A program made the position numbers and the translations under genes. A stretch of 64,000 nucleotides of DNA from Symbiodinium natans. Lineage: Eukaryota > Sar > Dinophyceae > Suessiales > Symbiodiniaceae. How positions within the stretch are numbered: position 1 is the first letter of the stretch; every line of letters begins with the position of its first letter. Positions 21,035 to 32,744 of the stretch are shown here, piece after piece. Below the pieces are notes generated by a model. That model was given only the letters and a program-made list of their open reading frames with translations, did not search any database and was not told the origin of the DNA. The DNA is taken from the NCBI GenBank assembly GCA_905221605.1, contig CAJNDS010002606.1, positions 206,001 to 270,000 on the forward strand, given 5' to 3'.

Positions 21035-22326
21035 GTCTTGCCCGAAGCGCTCTGGGTCTGGGTTTGTACTCTCAGGATTCTACACTGCCTACAGCAGTGG
21101 TTGGTGCCAGCTCTCGAGCCGCTGCCTGTTGGCCACATGCCTGGTCTTGGTGTGCTGCAAGGGGCTTTCATGAGCATAAACTAGCATCAGCCAAGCAGCA
21201 TATATCATGTCATCTTGGGGGTGCTTGGAAGTAATTTTATTTTTGGGTACTATAATTCTTAAGGAACAGCAACAAGAATAATTTTGGCTAGGGTTCCAAG
21301 TTCAGTGTAGTCATGGGGTAGTTACATGGTCCCTGTGCCCCTGAGTGGGGGCCCCTCATACCCTGATATACACTTTTATACCAAGGGCCCGTACTGCAGA
21401 ACCAAAAAGCTTAGGTAGAGGGCCATATTAAGGGACCATAGGCAGTCGAATCATACTCAGGGTTGTGCAGTGAAGGTTCGTCACATGCGCGCAAGCTAGA
21501 GACCTATCTAAGCAATGCAATCAGAGCCAAGAGACGACAAGGCACCAGAAGGCATGGCCCCCCCCCAACTGTGTATAGCTGCTAAACGTAGCCGCATTAA
21601 GGATGACAAGGAAGGCAGCTTCATGAAGCCCAGGGATATTTTGATGACTCAAAATAGTGATGCTATGCTGATCCGAGGCCAGAGCCGGCGATCCTTTGGC
21701 TGTGACCTTTGCAAAGACCCCTCGCGCTTAGCCGGGCTCGATGGAAAACACCTGCAGCGACCGACCTGCCTCGTTGAGCATGGCGACTCGCGTACTCCTG
21801 CGTCGCATCACGTTGGTTTGCCAGTGTGGCGCGCTTAGCCCCTCGTGAGAGGAGAAGCCGGATGTTGTGGAGATCGGTGATGGGATGGTCGAAGAGTGGT
21901 CGCGCTGGCCGAAGTTTGGACCAGAAGTTCGCTCCTACCCACCGCGGACACGTGGTAGCTTCAGACCGAGTCCCAATCCTGGATAGTCCTTGACAGGTGC
22001 TTGTCGAGTGGGCTTCAGAGGAGCAGGCAAGGCCCTGGACCCTAAACTAGGCATCAGGATTAGATCGTAAGCCAGAAGAAATGATTTGGCTTGACTTGAA
22101 CTCTTTGCGTGAGTGGGGGTGGATTTGCCCAATTGGTCCCAAAGCTTGTAGGAATAAGATCAAGTCCTCGCTGTAGGAGACTCATGGAGACCCTAGACTC
22201 CCCACTTAGTAGCCCTCAAATCTTGAACGGAAGGAAATTCTGCCGGACCCCCAAGCATCCGCATTTTTAGGCGTAATTAGTACAGTGTGAAGAGTTCTGC
22301 AGGCCACCAGGCCCGGAGCACTCCAG

Positions 22327-22411
22327 TGATCAGCCGGATCTGGAGGCCTTCGGCGAGTTTGTTCCGGAGGCCCGCCGATGCTGCGAGGAAATGGAGTTAC
22401 GCATGCAGTAA
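22327..22411 (+). CDS. Candidate exon, unknown
   Basis: After CTCCAG the frame reads DQPDLEAFGEFVPEARRCCE then EMELRMQ, and stops at TAA. Acidic and protein-like; the function is unknown. Confidence 0.35.
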
Positions 22412-22487
22412 AGAAGGAAGGCTCCGCAAACCGGGGCGTGCACGCGCGCCGGGTTGTCGGTTGTCCGTCCCCCGAAAGAAAATCCAA

Positions 22488-22945
22488 AAAAGTAACTACA
22501 AGAAAAGGAAAGAAAACAAAAAAAGAGAGGGAAATAAAGAAAGAAGGAAAAAAGGAAAGAAGGAAATAAGGAAAGAAGGAAAGAAGGAAACAAGGAAACA
22601 AGGAAACAAGGAAACAAGGAAACAAGGAAACAAGGAAACAAGGAAAAGAAGGAAAGAAGGGAAAGAGGGAAAGAAGGAAAGAAGGAACAAAGGAAAGAAG
22701 GAAAAAAGGAAAGACGGAAAGAAGGAAAGCAGGAAAGCAGGAAAGAAGGAAAGAATGAAGGAAGGAAATCAGGAATCAAACAAGGAAAGAAAGAATGAAT
22801 AAAACAACGAAAGAAATCAGGAGAGAAAGAAAGACCGAAACACCCTGGTCGTGTACTCGAGCGCGCCTCGGCGCAACCCCACGGCGGTTAGGCTCGCGGG
22901 AAGGAAGGAAGAAGGGAAGGAAGGAAGGAAGGAAGCAAAGAGGCT
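22488..22945. repeat. Long polypurine GGAAA-type array
   Basis: About 450 bp of nearly uninterrupted purine on the plus strand, built from GGAAAGAA, GGAAACAA and GGAAGGAA units, with a short GC-rich break near 22845-22895. It yields artefactual Lys-rich and Ser/Phe-rich frames. Confidence 0.95.
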
Positions 22946-23528
22946 AGACCGTTGTTGGAATTATCTGAGGTTCAGCCTGTTCCAGTAGTAAGGATGGGTG
23001 AAACGATTCGCAGATGGAGTTCTCACATGGCCGAGCGTCCTGCGGAGAGTGGAGGTGGAAGTGGAGGGGGACAGCGTTGATGGAAGTGGGGTCCCCCTTC
23101 TTACCGGCCAGGGAGCTGAGCAGCATGAGGGGAGTTCTAAAATTGGGCCCGCGCTGCTCGTCGCGTATGCGCTGGAACTGCCTTGTGCGGTGGACATATG
23201 TGGACATCAGCATCGGTTCCGTGTGGCTTCGCCGCTCGCCTTCGAATCTTCGAAGCTGATCCCTCGCCCCCCCCCTCTGTTTCGGGTTGCTTCAGGTCGC
23301 TGAGTGTGGCCAGCTTCAGGCGTTTTTCTCGTTTCGCAACGTGTTCTCGTCCGCTGCGAAACTGGCCGCGCGTCACGAGCCTCGATTCCCCAGGTACTAT
23401 TTTTTTCGTGCTGGTTCCTTGAAGCTTTCAACCCGAGAATCCCCAAACGTCTAATGACGCCCCGAGCCCTCCTTGCTTGTTGGTTAAGTTTCCCCATGGA
23501 ATATTTGATGTTGTCTGTGTAGGGACGA

Positions 23529-23576
23529 CCCTAAACCCTAAATCCCAAGGCCCTAAGCCCAAAACCCTAAGCCCTG
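23529..23576. repeat. Interstitial CCCTAAA tract (degenerate)
   Basis: Six or seven degenerate units (CCCTAAA, CCCTAAG, CCCAAAA). Confidence 0.8.
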
Positions 23577-24162
23577 AGCTGTCCTTATTTTCCCTACTTG
23601 TGAAGGCACGGCGTACACTGGACCAGCTGGCCCGGTTGAGCGGCAGGAGCTTGGAGCTTGGTTTTCGGATTTACAGAAGCTTTCGGCTTTTGGCATTCGG
23701 GGTTTGACGGTGTAGAGTTCAGGGTGGTCCCGAAGTTTCCCAAACCATAGCTAGTGAGTGGGGGTTTAATGGGGGTTTGATTGTGGGTGTGGGCTTCAGG
23801 AGTTGAGACTGTATGGTGATGATTGTGGTTCGCTCTTTGGGTTTAGGTTTCAAGGTTCTGCTAAGACTTAGCGAATCAATCATGCCAGAATCTCAATCTG
23901 AGAATCTGATGTTCCACCAGAGGTCTTGTGCGAAGCAGCGTGTGCCTTGGTCTACTGGAGGCGAGCTCACAGTCGTTCTCTTTTGCGTGCTGCCGTAGAG
24001 GTGAGAAGTTCGGTGGTGTTGCACACACGCTTTGCACGAGCGTGCGCGCCGCAAGTGGAGAGAGCTTTCCAGCATGTTCCAACATTGCCTGCGCGCCGGA
24101 CGGCGAGCCACGAGCTTTCATCTCAGCCGCTTTTGCGTTGTCCAAAGACACACTGGCACGAG

Positions 24163-24200
24163 AAGGCAGAACAAGGCAGAACAAGGCAGAACAAGGCAGA
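24163..24200. repeat. 10-bp tandem repeat GGCAGAACAA
   Basis: Three perfect units plus a diverged fourth (GGCAGAGCCA). Confidence 0.9.
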
Positions 24201-24598
24201 GCCAAGGGCAAAGACGTCAGAGTCAAGCGCGAAGAAGTTGGGCCCTTCGGTCCCATTTAAGACTGGCAGCCAATCGCAGCCATGAACTTCCGCCAGATGC
24301 TGATGGCCTCCTTCGTTCCCTCCAGGCCCCGGCCGAAAATGGCGGCGCTGCCCAGGGCGGATCCCAGGCCCTCAAGGGGTTCGGCTTCAGCTTGACATGG
24401 CGTTTAACGTGCTTCGGAACTTCTGTCATGACATGGTCATGCTGGCTCAAAGTTTGCAGGACAAACGATCTCCTGCTCGAGGCCGCGCAGCGGCCAGCGA
24501 AATCTAGAGTTGCAACCTCAGCCCCCAAGCATGGCACAACATACATGAGCGTACTGGTAGTCGGGGTGAGCTTGGAGCTTGCTCCTTGCTGAGAACAA

Positions 24599-24706
24599 GC
24601 TATGCCGAGGTGGAGGAAGTCAGTAGTGCTTCCACCGTTTCTACCACCTCCCAGCGGTTGCAGGAGCTGGAGGAAGTGTGGTGCCGCTCTCGGACGAAGT
24701 AGAGTT
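24599..24706 (+). CDS. Candidate exon, unknown
   Basis: After AACAAG the frame reads YAEVEEVSSASTVSTTSQRL then QELEEVWCRSRTK, closing at TAG. Ser/Thr-rich then helical. The acceptor is weak. Confidence 0.3.
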
Positions 24707-25510
24707 GACCGCTTGAAGACCATGCATGCACAGCTGCATTTTTGTCCGCAGTGTGAGTGTTTCTTGCTGCTACCAGTAGCAGCTCTTCGGGCGCTGTGGA
24801 ACTTTGCATGTATTCCTAGGCCGAGTGCGGCCCCGCGCGTGTGCACTGGCCGCGCGGAATGGAGACGAAGCCGCAGTGGCCTGACCGCATGGCGACACGT
24901 TCTGGCTCATGACACGCTATCTAGAGTACACTTGGTGCAGAATTGGTTGTCACGATGCCAGCTGATGAGATGTGGCAATGTAGCAGTTTACATCTGACAA
25001 GCAAACGCCTGGACTCTGCAAGTGGACGATGGTCTGGCTCTTGCCTCCTCATTGGAACAAGTATGCCAACCCTTCTTACCCTTGCCTGCACAAAGAGTAT
25101 GCGCGAAGGCCTGAGCCGGGTGGGGGCCGAGCTCGTGTCTGAGGGTGACGTTGCGCCTGACCTCGCAGGATTGCGCGGTGTTTCCTTCGTCAGGTGTTCG
25201 ACTAAGCGGTCCACTCATCCCTGCAGCCCCTCCTCAATTTTCCAAGCAGGACTGGAGCCAGCACCCGGTCTTCATGCTATGGGCCTAGACAAGGCATGCA
25301 TGGGGAGGGGTAGTCGGATGTTTTCTTCGTTCAATTGTATGAGGTGGGGCTTCGCGGGTTTAGTTTAGGGTGCTGTGGATTTAGGGAGTGCTGTTCAAAG
25401 CCTTGTGTTCAAGGTCACGCAACATAAGGGGTTGGGTTGAGAGGCTGTGGGCCGTCGTAGGCCTTAGAGCACACCTCTCATCATCCTAGCGGGCCTTGAG
25501 CTTCATACAG

Positions 25511-25570
25511 CCGCAGGCCGAAGAAGAGCCCAAGAAGGACGACGACATGCTGGATTCCCTGTTCACAGGC
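25511..25570 (+). CDS. Candidate exon 1 of a four-exon cluster
   Basis: Acceptor CATACAG and donor GTAGGT enclose PQAEEEPKKDDDMLDSLFTG, a highly charged and plausible protein run. Three more exon-like segments follow within 430 bp on the same strand. The product is not recognised. Confidence 0.45.
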
Positions 25571-25646
25571 GTAGGTGCCGCTGCTGATCGTGTTTTTCGG
25601 AGCAGGCGACAATGAAGCGGGAAGCGCTGCCCGTCTTGTCTTTCAG

Positions 25647-25738
25647 CTCAGGCAGCCCTGTGTCCCAGCTCGGTGCTAGCGCAGCTCCGACGGGACATGC
25701 TGAAGCGGCAGAGCCTGCGACACAACTCCCAGGACACC
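25647..25738 (+). CDS. Candidate exon 2 of the cluster
   Basis: A strong pyrimidine-rich acceptor (CCCGTCTTGTCTTTCAG) precedes QAALCPSSVLAQLRRDMLKR then QSLRHNSQDT. The 3' border is unclear. Basic helical segment, family unknown. Confidence 0.45.
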
Positions 25739-25798
25739 ATTGGGACTCATCTTTGTTTGCACTGTGCACTCGCGACTGCTGAATGGTTGCGAGGACAG

Positions 25799-25894
25799 GT
25801 CGATGATGGCCTGGTCCATATCAACAACAAGACCACGTTCTACGAAGCCGAGCTGGGTGGCACCTCGGGAGAACATAGAAATGCCCTGGACTGA
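25799..25894 (+). CDS. Candidate exon 3 of the cluster
   Basis: After GGACAG the frame reads VDDGLVHINNKTTFYEAELG. A GT inside the GGTGGC codons near 25855 is a possible donor; otherwise the frame runs to TGA at 25894. Confidence 0.4.
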   Translation, partial: VDDGLVHINNKTTFYEAELGGTSGEHRNALD

Positions 25895-25943
25895 CTCCAG
25901 TGTAGAAGGCTTATTCAGTTGAGACCGGTGCCTGTCCCTTGAG

Positions 25944-25998
25944 GTGCCAAGGTGAAGTTGCGGAGCCCCAGCGACTACCAGCAGCTTGTCCGATTGGA
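25944..25998 (+). CDS. Candidate exon 4 of the cluster
   Basis: After CTTGAG the frame reads AKVKLRSPSDYQQLVRLEE and closes at TGA just after. It may be terminal or end at a non-canonical donor. Confidence 0.35.
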
Positions 25999-26680
25999 GG
26001 AACCTTGAATGGGGTTGTGCGCATGTAATATCAAGACTTGGGTTTCAGAGTCGTATCATCCCTAGCCCATGATCCAGCACTTGTGGCAAGTCAAAAGCAT
26101 CTGCGGCAGAATGCCTGATAGGTTGGCAGTTGGTCTGCAAGGGCCATCGGTTTACGACACCCTCCCGTATGACATGTCTTTTGGTGCCCGGTGAAGAGCT
26201 CCGCGAATTTGAGGTGCCCACCCGCCTCCTCTTTGACAGGCAGCTCGGCAGCATCAGCTGCAGTATTCTGTGAAAAGTGAAGCCAGGGAGCGACTTCCCT
26301 GTGAATGAACTGTGGAGCGAGCCTTCTACTATAGTAGCAGGTGCGAATGGTGCGGAACGTGCTGCCGAGGCACCTGGGCCCATCGCAACTCTCGAGTTGG
26401 ATTTCGGGGTTAGGGGCACTTGCCGTGGTAAAGCTGACCTGGCAAGCCAGCGGAGGTGTGATCCAAGACCGATTCGGCAAGACTTTTCACGAACCTCGAG
26501 CCCTCACTTCTCAGATTGCCATGTCAGATTCAGCGCAGATCCCGGAACCTCCGTCCGCCGCTAAAGTGACCCGAAGAAGGAGAACTATACCCACAAACAA
26601 AAGGGACCTAGCCCTACACATTCCGAAGTCTCCTTGAGCCCTGTTCCAAACCCCGAAAACCACCTCACCTGATCCCTACC

Positions 26681-26797
26681 TTGGGATGTTCCCCCAGATA
26701 CTAACAGTCCTCAATCGGGATTATGATTATAGTACCCCCCCCTAATGATAATCCCTATCAAGGACTGTGAGTAAGTATAAGGGGAACATCAGCCCAA
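26681..26797. mobile_element. GGGATGTTC-family MITE-like element
   Basis: The ends are TTGGGATGTTCCCCC and AAGGGGAACATCAGCCCAA. The inside has CAGTCCTCAATCGGGATTA and its near-inverse AATCCCTATCAAGGACTG, so the inverted repeat extends inward. It abuts the CCCTAAA tract that begins at about 26797. Confidence 0.6.
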
Positions 26798-26910
26798 CCC
26801 TGAACCCTGAACCTTAAACCCTAAACCCTAAACCCCAAACCCCTAAACCCTAAACCTTAAACCCTAAACCCTGAACCCTGAACCCTAAACCCTAAACCCT
26901 AAACCCTAAT
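26797..26910. repeat. Interstitial CCCTAAA tract
   Basis: About 16 units with CCCTGAA and CCTTAAA variants, between a MITE-like element and the acceptor of the exon at 26934. Confidence 0.95.
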
Positions 26911-26933
26911 TCCTCTTTGGGCGGTCCTCTCAG

Positions 26934-27020
26934 CTGGCCGCAGCGGCCGCCGCTGCAGCCGCCCGCCGCGGCACCGGCGCGGAGCTGGTTCCGGCCCCGG
27001 CCTCGGCTCTGAGCTCTCAC
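26934..27020 (+). CDS. Candidate Ala-rich exon between telomere-like introns
   Basis: Acceptor TCCTCTCAG and donor GTTAAG enclose an alanine run followed by RRGTGAELVPAPASALSSH. GC-rich like a host exon. CCCTAAA lies upstream and TTTAGGG begins within 10 bp of the donor, so this exon sits between two oppositely oriented telomere-like tracts. The function is unknown. Confidence 0.4.
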
Positions 27021-27027
27021 GTTAAGT

Positions 27028-27164
27028 AGGGTTTAGGGTTTAGGGTTTAGGGTTTAGGGCGTAGGGTTTAGGGTTTAGGGTTTGGGGCGTAGGGTTTAGG
27101 GTTTAGGGTTTCGGGTTTAGGGTTTAGGGTTTAGGGTTTAGGGTTTAGGGTTTAGGGTTTAGGG
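27028..27164. repeat. Interstitial TTTAGGG tract
   Basis: About 19 units, mostly perfect, in the opposite orientation to the tract at 26797. Confidence 0.95.
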
Positions 27165-27166
27165 CT

Positions 27167-27334
27167 ACTCGAAGGTTCATGGGTCGCTATAAGTAGGGTT
27201 ATAAGTACCCTAAGTAAGGTTATAAACTGTAGGTACCCTGCTTATGACCCCACTTCTAAGTAGGGTTAAAAGTACCCCGACAAAGGTGAGACCTACTTAT
27301 AACCCCACTTACAACTACCCATGAACCTCTAAGT
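27167..27334. mobile_element. GGTTCATGGG-family MITE-like element
   Basis: The ends ACTCGAAGGTTCATGGGT and ACCCATGAACCTCTAAGT form an inverted repeat (2-3 mismatches). The inside is rich in GTTATAAGTACCC and its inverse, so the whole could fold into a long hairpin. It directly adjoins the TTTAGGG tract. Related to 43543-43632 and to 4034/4394. Confidence 0.6.
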
Positions 27335-28339
27335 GGAGGAAACCTTTGAAAGGTTCGGCTGAAGGTTCTAAGTTAGGGGTCACCGGGTACCATCATGTTC
27401 TTGGTCCTACAAGGTCCGAAGTTGGGGTGGACGGGTTGTGGGGCTTATTCTTAAAGTTTAGGGTTTCGGATTGCTTGGTCGAAGGTTCATGCGTGCTGTA
27501 AAGTAAGCAAGGTACCTGCAAAGCCCCGCTATGATGGCCCATGAACCGTAATCGGTAAAGGGCTGCATCTTCATGATTCCCTGATTGCCAAACACATGTC
27601 AGGCTTACCGCTTGTGTGCAGTCTCCAAAACCGAGGCAACAGTTGCCCTGATGAGTCCCGTGGATGCAAGGTTTAGGTCAGGGAGGTTTGGGTTTGAAGG
27701 TTTTGTTGTGGGTTTGGTGCTGGCATAATCTTAACACCCCAAGCCCTCAACCTCTCCAAGCTCTCCTTCGACAGACTGGTGAATGCTCCTGCCCAGACGA
27801 CAAGCGCTAACCCAGTTAAGCTGAGGGTTCTTCAAACTCAGGTAACCTTTGAGGGGACGCGTGAAAGGGGTGCTGAAAACATGTTTCAGGATTCCAGGAA
27901 CCGTTGTTGGGGTGCAAGTTGCAGTGCTGGCTTGAACCCCCATAGGCCACGAAGCACATAACCCGAACCGCCAAAAGCCCCCAGAACCATCCCTAAACCC
28001 GGAGCCTTGCGGCAAGTTACGGGGTCCGAGCTCAGGTGGCGCGCAGGAGAGGATAAGCTCCATGAGGAGGACGCCTTAGCCTGCCATCGCTGCGCCTTTT
28101 TCCGGGCCACAAGATGTCTTTACGAAGTCATCTGTTCCCCGACAGGATTGCGCAGCAAGCCGAGGTCGGTTCGATGTGTGGGGTGGGGGGGGGAGGGGGC
28201 TGGGTGGTTGGTTTTGTTGGCGATCCTGGAAGGACCAGATTGACCAGGAATAACAGCTACTGGCTGAGAGCTTTTATAGGGGCTGTCTATTCTCAGGCAC
28301 AAGGGTCACTCATTCGAAGGTCCACTTGCTTCTTTGCAG

Positions 28340-28494
28340 ATGCTGCGGAGGTCGAGCAGATCCGACGTGGGAAGGCCCTGGCCATCATGCGGGACTGGGC
28401 AAGTCAACACGGCCGCCCGAAGCCCGCTGACGACCAACTGAGCTCGTGCGGACATCTGAGAGGAGCTGCCACAGAGGCAGAAACTGATTTCTAA
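28340..28494 (+). CDS. Candidate terminal exon, unknown
   Basis: A strong acceptor (TTGCTTCTTTGCAG) precedes AAEVEQIRRGKALAIMRDW. The frame continues ASQHGRPKPADDQ and reaches TAA at 28492-28494. An alternative end is a GCAAGT donor at 28398, just after the DW codons. Charged and helical; family unknown. Confidence 0.45.
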
Positions 28495-28499
28495 AACCC

Positions 28500-31400
28500 T
28501 TGATCCCTGGAGATCCGGGGTCCATTGGTCGAGTTACCCCCGATGTCCGCCATGTCGGTTGCGGCTGGGTCAAAGCCACCAGCTCGCAGAGGCGTCGCAA
28601 AAGCCTACAGGATGGAACGCTTTCAATGCCATGCGGTGTCTAGGGGTGCTGTTGCTTCATGACCCCCGTATTCTGGCAGCTTGTGAAGTGCCCTCATCCT
28701 TTGTTATGTTCCGAGCTTGGCACGTCCGATCACGTCCGGGCTTCATCTTTTTCCCCTTGCATGTGCATGCATTTTCCAATCTTTCTTGCTCTGAGTCCTG
28801 AAGCTTTGTTACCAGAGCAAAGCAAAGGTCTGCCGCCTTGAAGCTAGAGAATGATCTGCCGAAGCTTCGGTGTGCCGCGCTGTGTTGGCAGTTGGCAGAT
28901 GTCGGAGACCCATATAGCCAAGACATGCAGGCCGATCGTCGCGCACTCTTGCAGCAACACCCAGATGCTCGAAAGGCCCTGCGCTTGTACCAACTGGGCT
29001 TTTGAACCTGGTGGGAGTTGCCACGAAAAATAGAACCAACGAGAGCTCCGGACTTGAGAATAGTTTCGGCGACATCCTGACCCACCTCTTAAGGCAGCTA
29101 TTGCCAGAACCAGAGCCTGCTGGAAACATCTGAAAACTCTGAAACTCATTGGGGCGACCTGTAGGTAGCCTTTGCGGAAATTGGGCTCACCCCACCGACG
29201 AGAAAGTGTAAACTTGTCCAACAGGTTGCGGCCATCCTTTTTGGAAGCCCGCCGGCCGAATTTCAAGATTGGGTGAAGCGGCGACGAAGGCACGCAGCGG
29301 TTGAAGTCACCGTGTTCGATGTTGCGTTTGGGGTGTTAGGCCAACAGTTTGCCATCACGCAGAAGCCCTGAGCCGCAAGTAGTTTGCCGAGCCCTGCCAT
29401 CCCACCTCTTCTGCGGTGCGCTGCTGGTTTCCTCTTCCGCAGGAAAGACCACGAAGACAAGGAGGCGGATGACGTGAGCCATTCGAGTCCACATCTCCCA
29501 GTGATGCGCTTGCCTTCATCAGGGTACAGTAAAAGACTCATTTAAATGATTACAAGGAAAAAGAGAGAGAACAACTAAACGCGCCGTAATAATCCTTTCA
29601 TGAGTGAATATATAATACAGGGTGTAAGAAGATTATAGTGAAGAAAGAGAGAATGGGTAAAAACACCCAGCAACTTCCTATTTAAAGAGAGTTCCTTCCG
29701 GTCGCTAATTCTTTTCATGCGTCGTGTATTAACATCCTATTGACAGAAGCATGAAATGTGCGTGCATGGAATGTCAAAGAAGCGAATTAGCGAACAAAGC
29801 GCACGAACTGAATGTTGTAAGCGCAGTGAGTTCGCGAACTTAATTTGTCATTCGCATTTTCCCGCAGTAATCTTTTCTGTCCTGGTTTCTGTGTTATTGC
29901 TCGTTGACACACGGCATTTCTCGTGCATGTTCTTCGTTCCAGGCAGCTGGCGAAGCTGCAGAGGACGTTGGGGTCAGCGACCACACATGTCACTTTTGCA
30001 GTTTCCTACAGTGCCCGGTCAACAGCTCTTGGTAGTCTAGTTTTTTGCCTCCTAGCTTCGGGCCTTGGGGATTCGGGGGGAATACGGGTCTTGACAATGC
30101 CTTGGTGCAAAGAGGAGGCTTCGGAGACTTTCGATTCCACCACCGTTCCTGATGCTGCAGACAGGCCAGCAAGAGCTAGCAAGGGAGGGGGTCACTACCC
30201 GTGGGGACAGGGTTCAATTTCCACAGAGCGCGCACACTTTTCAGACTTCTCTGCCTAAGTCCTAGTGCTGGTTGCACATGAAAAGAAGGGATGCAGGACA
30301 GAGGCGCTAATAAGAAGATGTGGAGCGAGTGTCATCGAAAGTCCAAAGCAGTTGCCGCGGCACGGAGATGTTGGGGTGGGCCTCAGCGCTTGCTGCTGAA
30401 AACGCTGTGTTAGCTAAGTGCGTTGCAGCCTGGACTCCTCTATCTCCGTGCGAGCTGTGCTCGCGACATGTCCGACACGACGGCATCATGCTCCACCTTC
30501 AATCAAGATGCCCTCAAGATGCCTTCATCATCCGAAAGGAAGGGATGGAGGACAGACACTCATGGCTTGTGTTCATGCATCTTACTGGCTTGAGCCAGCC
30601 AAGAAGTGCCCTCATTTGGAGGCCCGCCATTCCAGCAAGGAAGGGGGTCATCACAGTGACAGACCCCTCTCCGATGCACGCAAGCGACGATCGCGTGGGC
30701 CAGACGAAGATGCTTCATGGTGCCTCCTTGAATCTGATGTCACAGTCGCAAAGGCCCATAATAATCAGGCGAATGCATGGAACGTTTTTTGGGCGCTCCA
30801 GCTTTTCCAGCTGCCCTTTGCTTCCTGCCTGCCAGAATGCAGCTGTGGGAGGAGATGCGGAAAACTATCCTATTAAGTAGTCGAAGGGCACCTTCGGTCA
30901 TCTGGAGTTGCCAGTGCTGGAACTTCAGGTTGGATACCTCTCAAAGCCACCGCTTTGCTACATCCGGCATCCTGCAGGGCTCTTGCCGAGTTCGCCCACT
31001 TCAGCCTGCCAACAACCTCCGAAGGTGGGGAGCCTGGAATGCTTCATCATGTCTTTCGCGGAAGTTTTTCCAATAAAACCTAAGTACAGCGCCAAGGTTT
31101 CGACGAGGTTCGGTATGAATGGGCCAACGAGGCCCGGAGGGGGATGGGCTGCAGTGGCTGCAGTCGGCGCGATTTGTCCAATTATCTGAGCATATCTTTG
31201 AGTGGTGTGCCCATCAACTTAAGCTTAAATCCTTCCTACGCTTTTGTCTGGACAGCAGCTTTACCTGCACCGCCCTGTTTGAGCCACAGAGTGATCGTAG
31301 ACGTGCTTCCTCTCCGCTGGCCTTATCAAGCTTCAGAACCTACAACGAGGAAACTTCCCCATCAAGCCTCGGGACTTGAGCTTCCAACATCCTTAAGCCC

Positions 31401-32030
31401 ACTATATGCTTATGTCGAGTAAGCCCTCAAGACAGCAAAAACTTAAGCAAACACCCTGCGAAGCCAAATTTATCAGAGCCCTCCAACTTCTCTCGGCTCC
31501 TCCATCCCTGTCCCTGCACCACTCAAATCGGAAAGCCTCCACAAAACACTCAACAAATCCCCTATGAATACAACACAACAAACAAGCCGTGAGACTTAAC
31601 GACAACAAAACCCAAAGGCCCGAACCCGAACAGACGCCCCGCAGCTGACCTTAGCCGTCGAACCACCACGCGTGAGCTCCATGCTTTCCGCGTGTTGCTA
31701 TGTGGACCGGCCCTTGGTGAAAATCCGCCGGCCGGCAGAGGAGGCGAGATGTTTCTCCCTATGCTATGCACTTTGTCATGTTTCGTGCGCCCCCTTCCAG
31801 TGAAGGCCCTGCACACCATGGGTTGCGAGGTAAGCTATGTACTGTCCTTTGCACACGACCAAAATCGTGCAAGCCTGCATGCTGTTCGGGTGGTGGATAT
31901 TTGCGAAGAACCTTTCAACTACTTGAGGGAGTTGCGATCGCATAGTCGCAGTGTCCAGGCACCGAGACACGGCAAAGCATCTTCTTGCATACTGTAGGTT
32001 GCCGTACCCTTTTGAGCTGCAGGTCGGTGG
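28500..32030. other. Host region with no well-supported exon
   Basis: Open frames up to 186 codons exist (for example 30320-30880, plus strand), but composition is mixed across frames and splice context is poor. No domain is seen. Base composition is typical of the host side. Confidence 0.4.
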
Positions 32031-32369
32031 CGAGTTTAGGGTGTAGGGTTTAGGGCTTTGGTCTACTTATCCCTATCCTCGGGGAGGGCGTGTGATGTGC
32101 CAGCCTTGCCCAGGTGCTCCTCCCTGCCCGTCAAAGCTCCTCCATCCACCAGGCGACGGACAGTTTGCTCTCGTTTTGCGTCTTCTGGGCAGCGCAGGGG
32201 CATGAAGCTGCTGCACGTCAGCCCTGGCTTAGCATGTTACCAATGTTGCCTTAGGCTCGGAGACTCTTCCCCCTTAGCAGGTGGTTGCAGCAGCGGCTCA
32301 AAACCTGGGGTGCGAACTCTCCGACTGGCAGCGTGGCTGGTGCACCGAAGAGGCAAACGTGTTCACAGA

Positions 32370-32446
32370 TAGTGTTTAGGGTTTGGGGTTTAGGGTTTTG
32401 GGTTTAGGGTTTCGGGTTTGGGGTTTAGGGTTTAGGGTTTAGGGAG
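32370..32446. repeat. Interstitial TTTAGGG tract
   Basis: About 10 units with TTTGGGG and TTTCGGG variants. It lies 300 bp upstream of the 260-bp satellite. Confidence 0.9.
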
Positions 32447-32744
32447 GGTTTTTGTCCCGGCCTCAGCCCAGGGGTTAAAGGGAGGGTTTTTGGGTTTTCG
32501 TGGAACTACTGCCAAGCCATGGCCGCAGCAATACTCGGAAAAGCAGCCACATAGTGTAGCACGCCGGCTAGCGGCTAGCGGAGACGCAAAGCAGCAAACA
32601 TTCGTCATGCTCTTTTTAGCTAACAGCTACCTAGCCAGAGGGAGCGCGCTGCCGCTGGGCACTGTGGCAAGATTGCTGCCGCGTAGCGTGCCCAGCGTTG
32701 TTTTCGCGTTCAAGCTGCGGGCGGTACTCCTCAGAGTTGCATAG

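Larger units (their letters stand above)
18240..22320. other. Host region of small inverted-repeat elements, no firm gene
   Basis: Only weak exon-like runs are visible, such as a tryptophan-rich frame near 20390-20450. The region is notable for four MITE-like elements (18637, 19103, 20713, 20939) and a GGAA-rich tract near 19624. Confidence 0.4.

Noticed and set aside
22206..22802. Lys/Arg/Glu-rich plus frame and Phe/Ser/Leu-rich minus frames
   Set aside because: Products of the polypurine GGAAA array.
24032..24592. 186-codon plus frame, including ELPPDADGLLRSLQAPAENG
   Set aside because: Another frame over the same bases (MNFRQMLMASFVPSRP) is equally plausible, so neither could be chosen.
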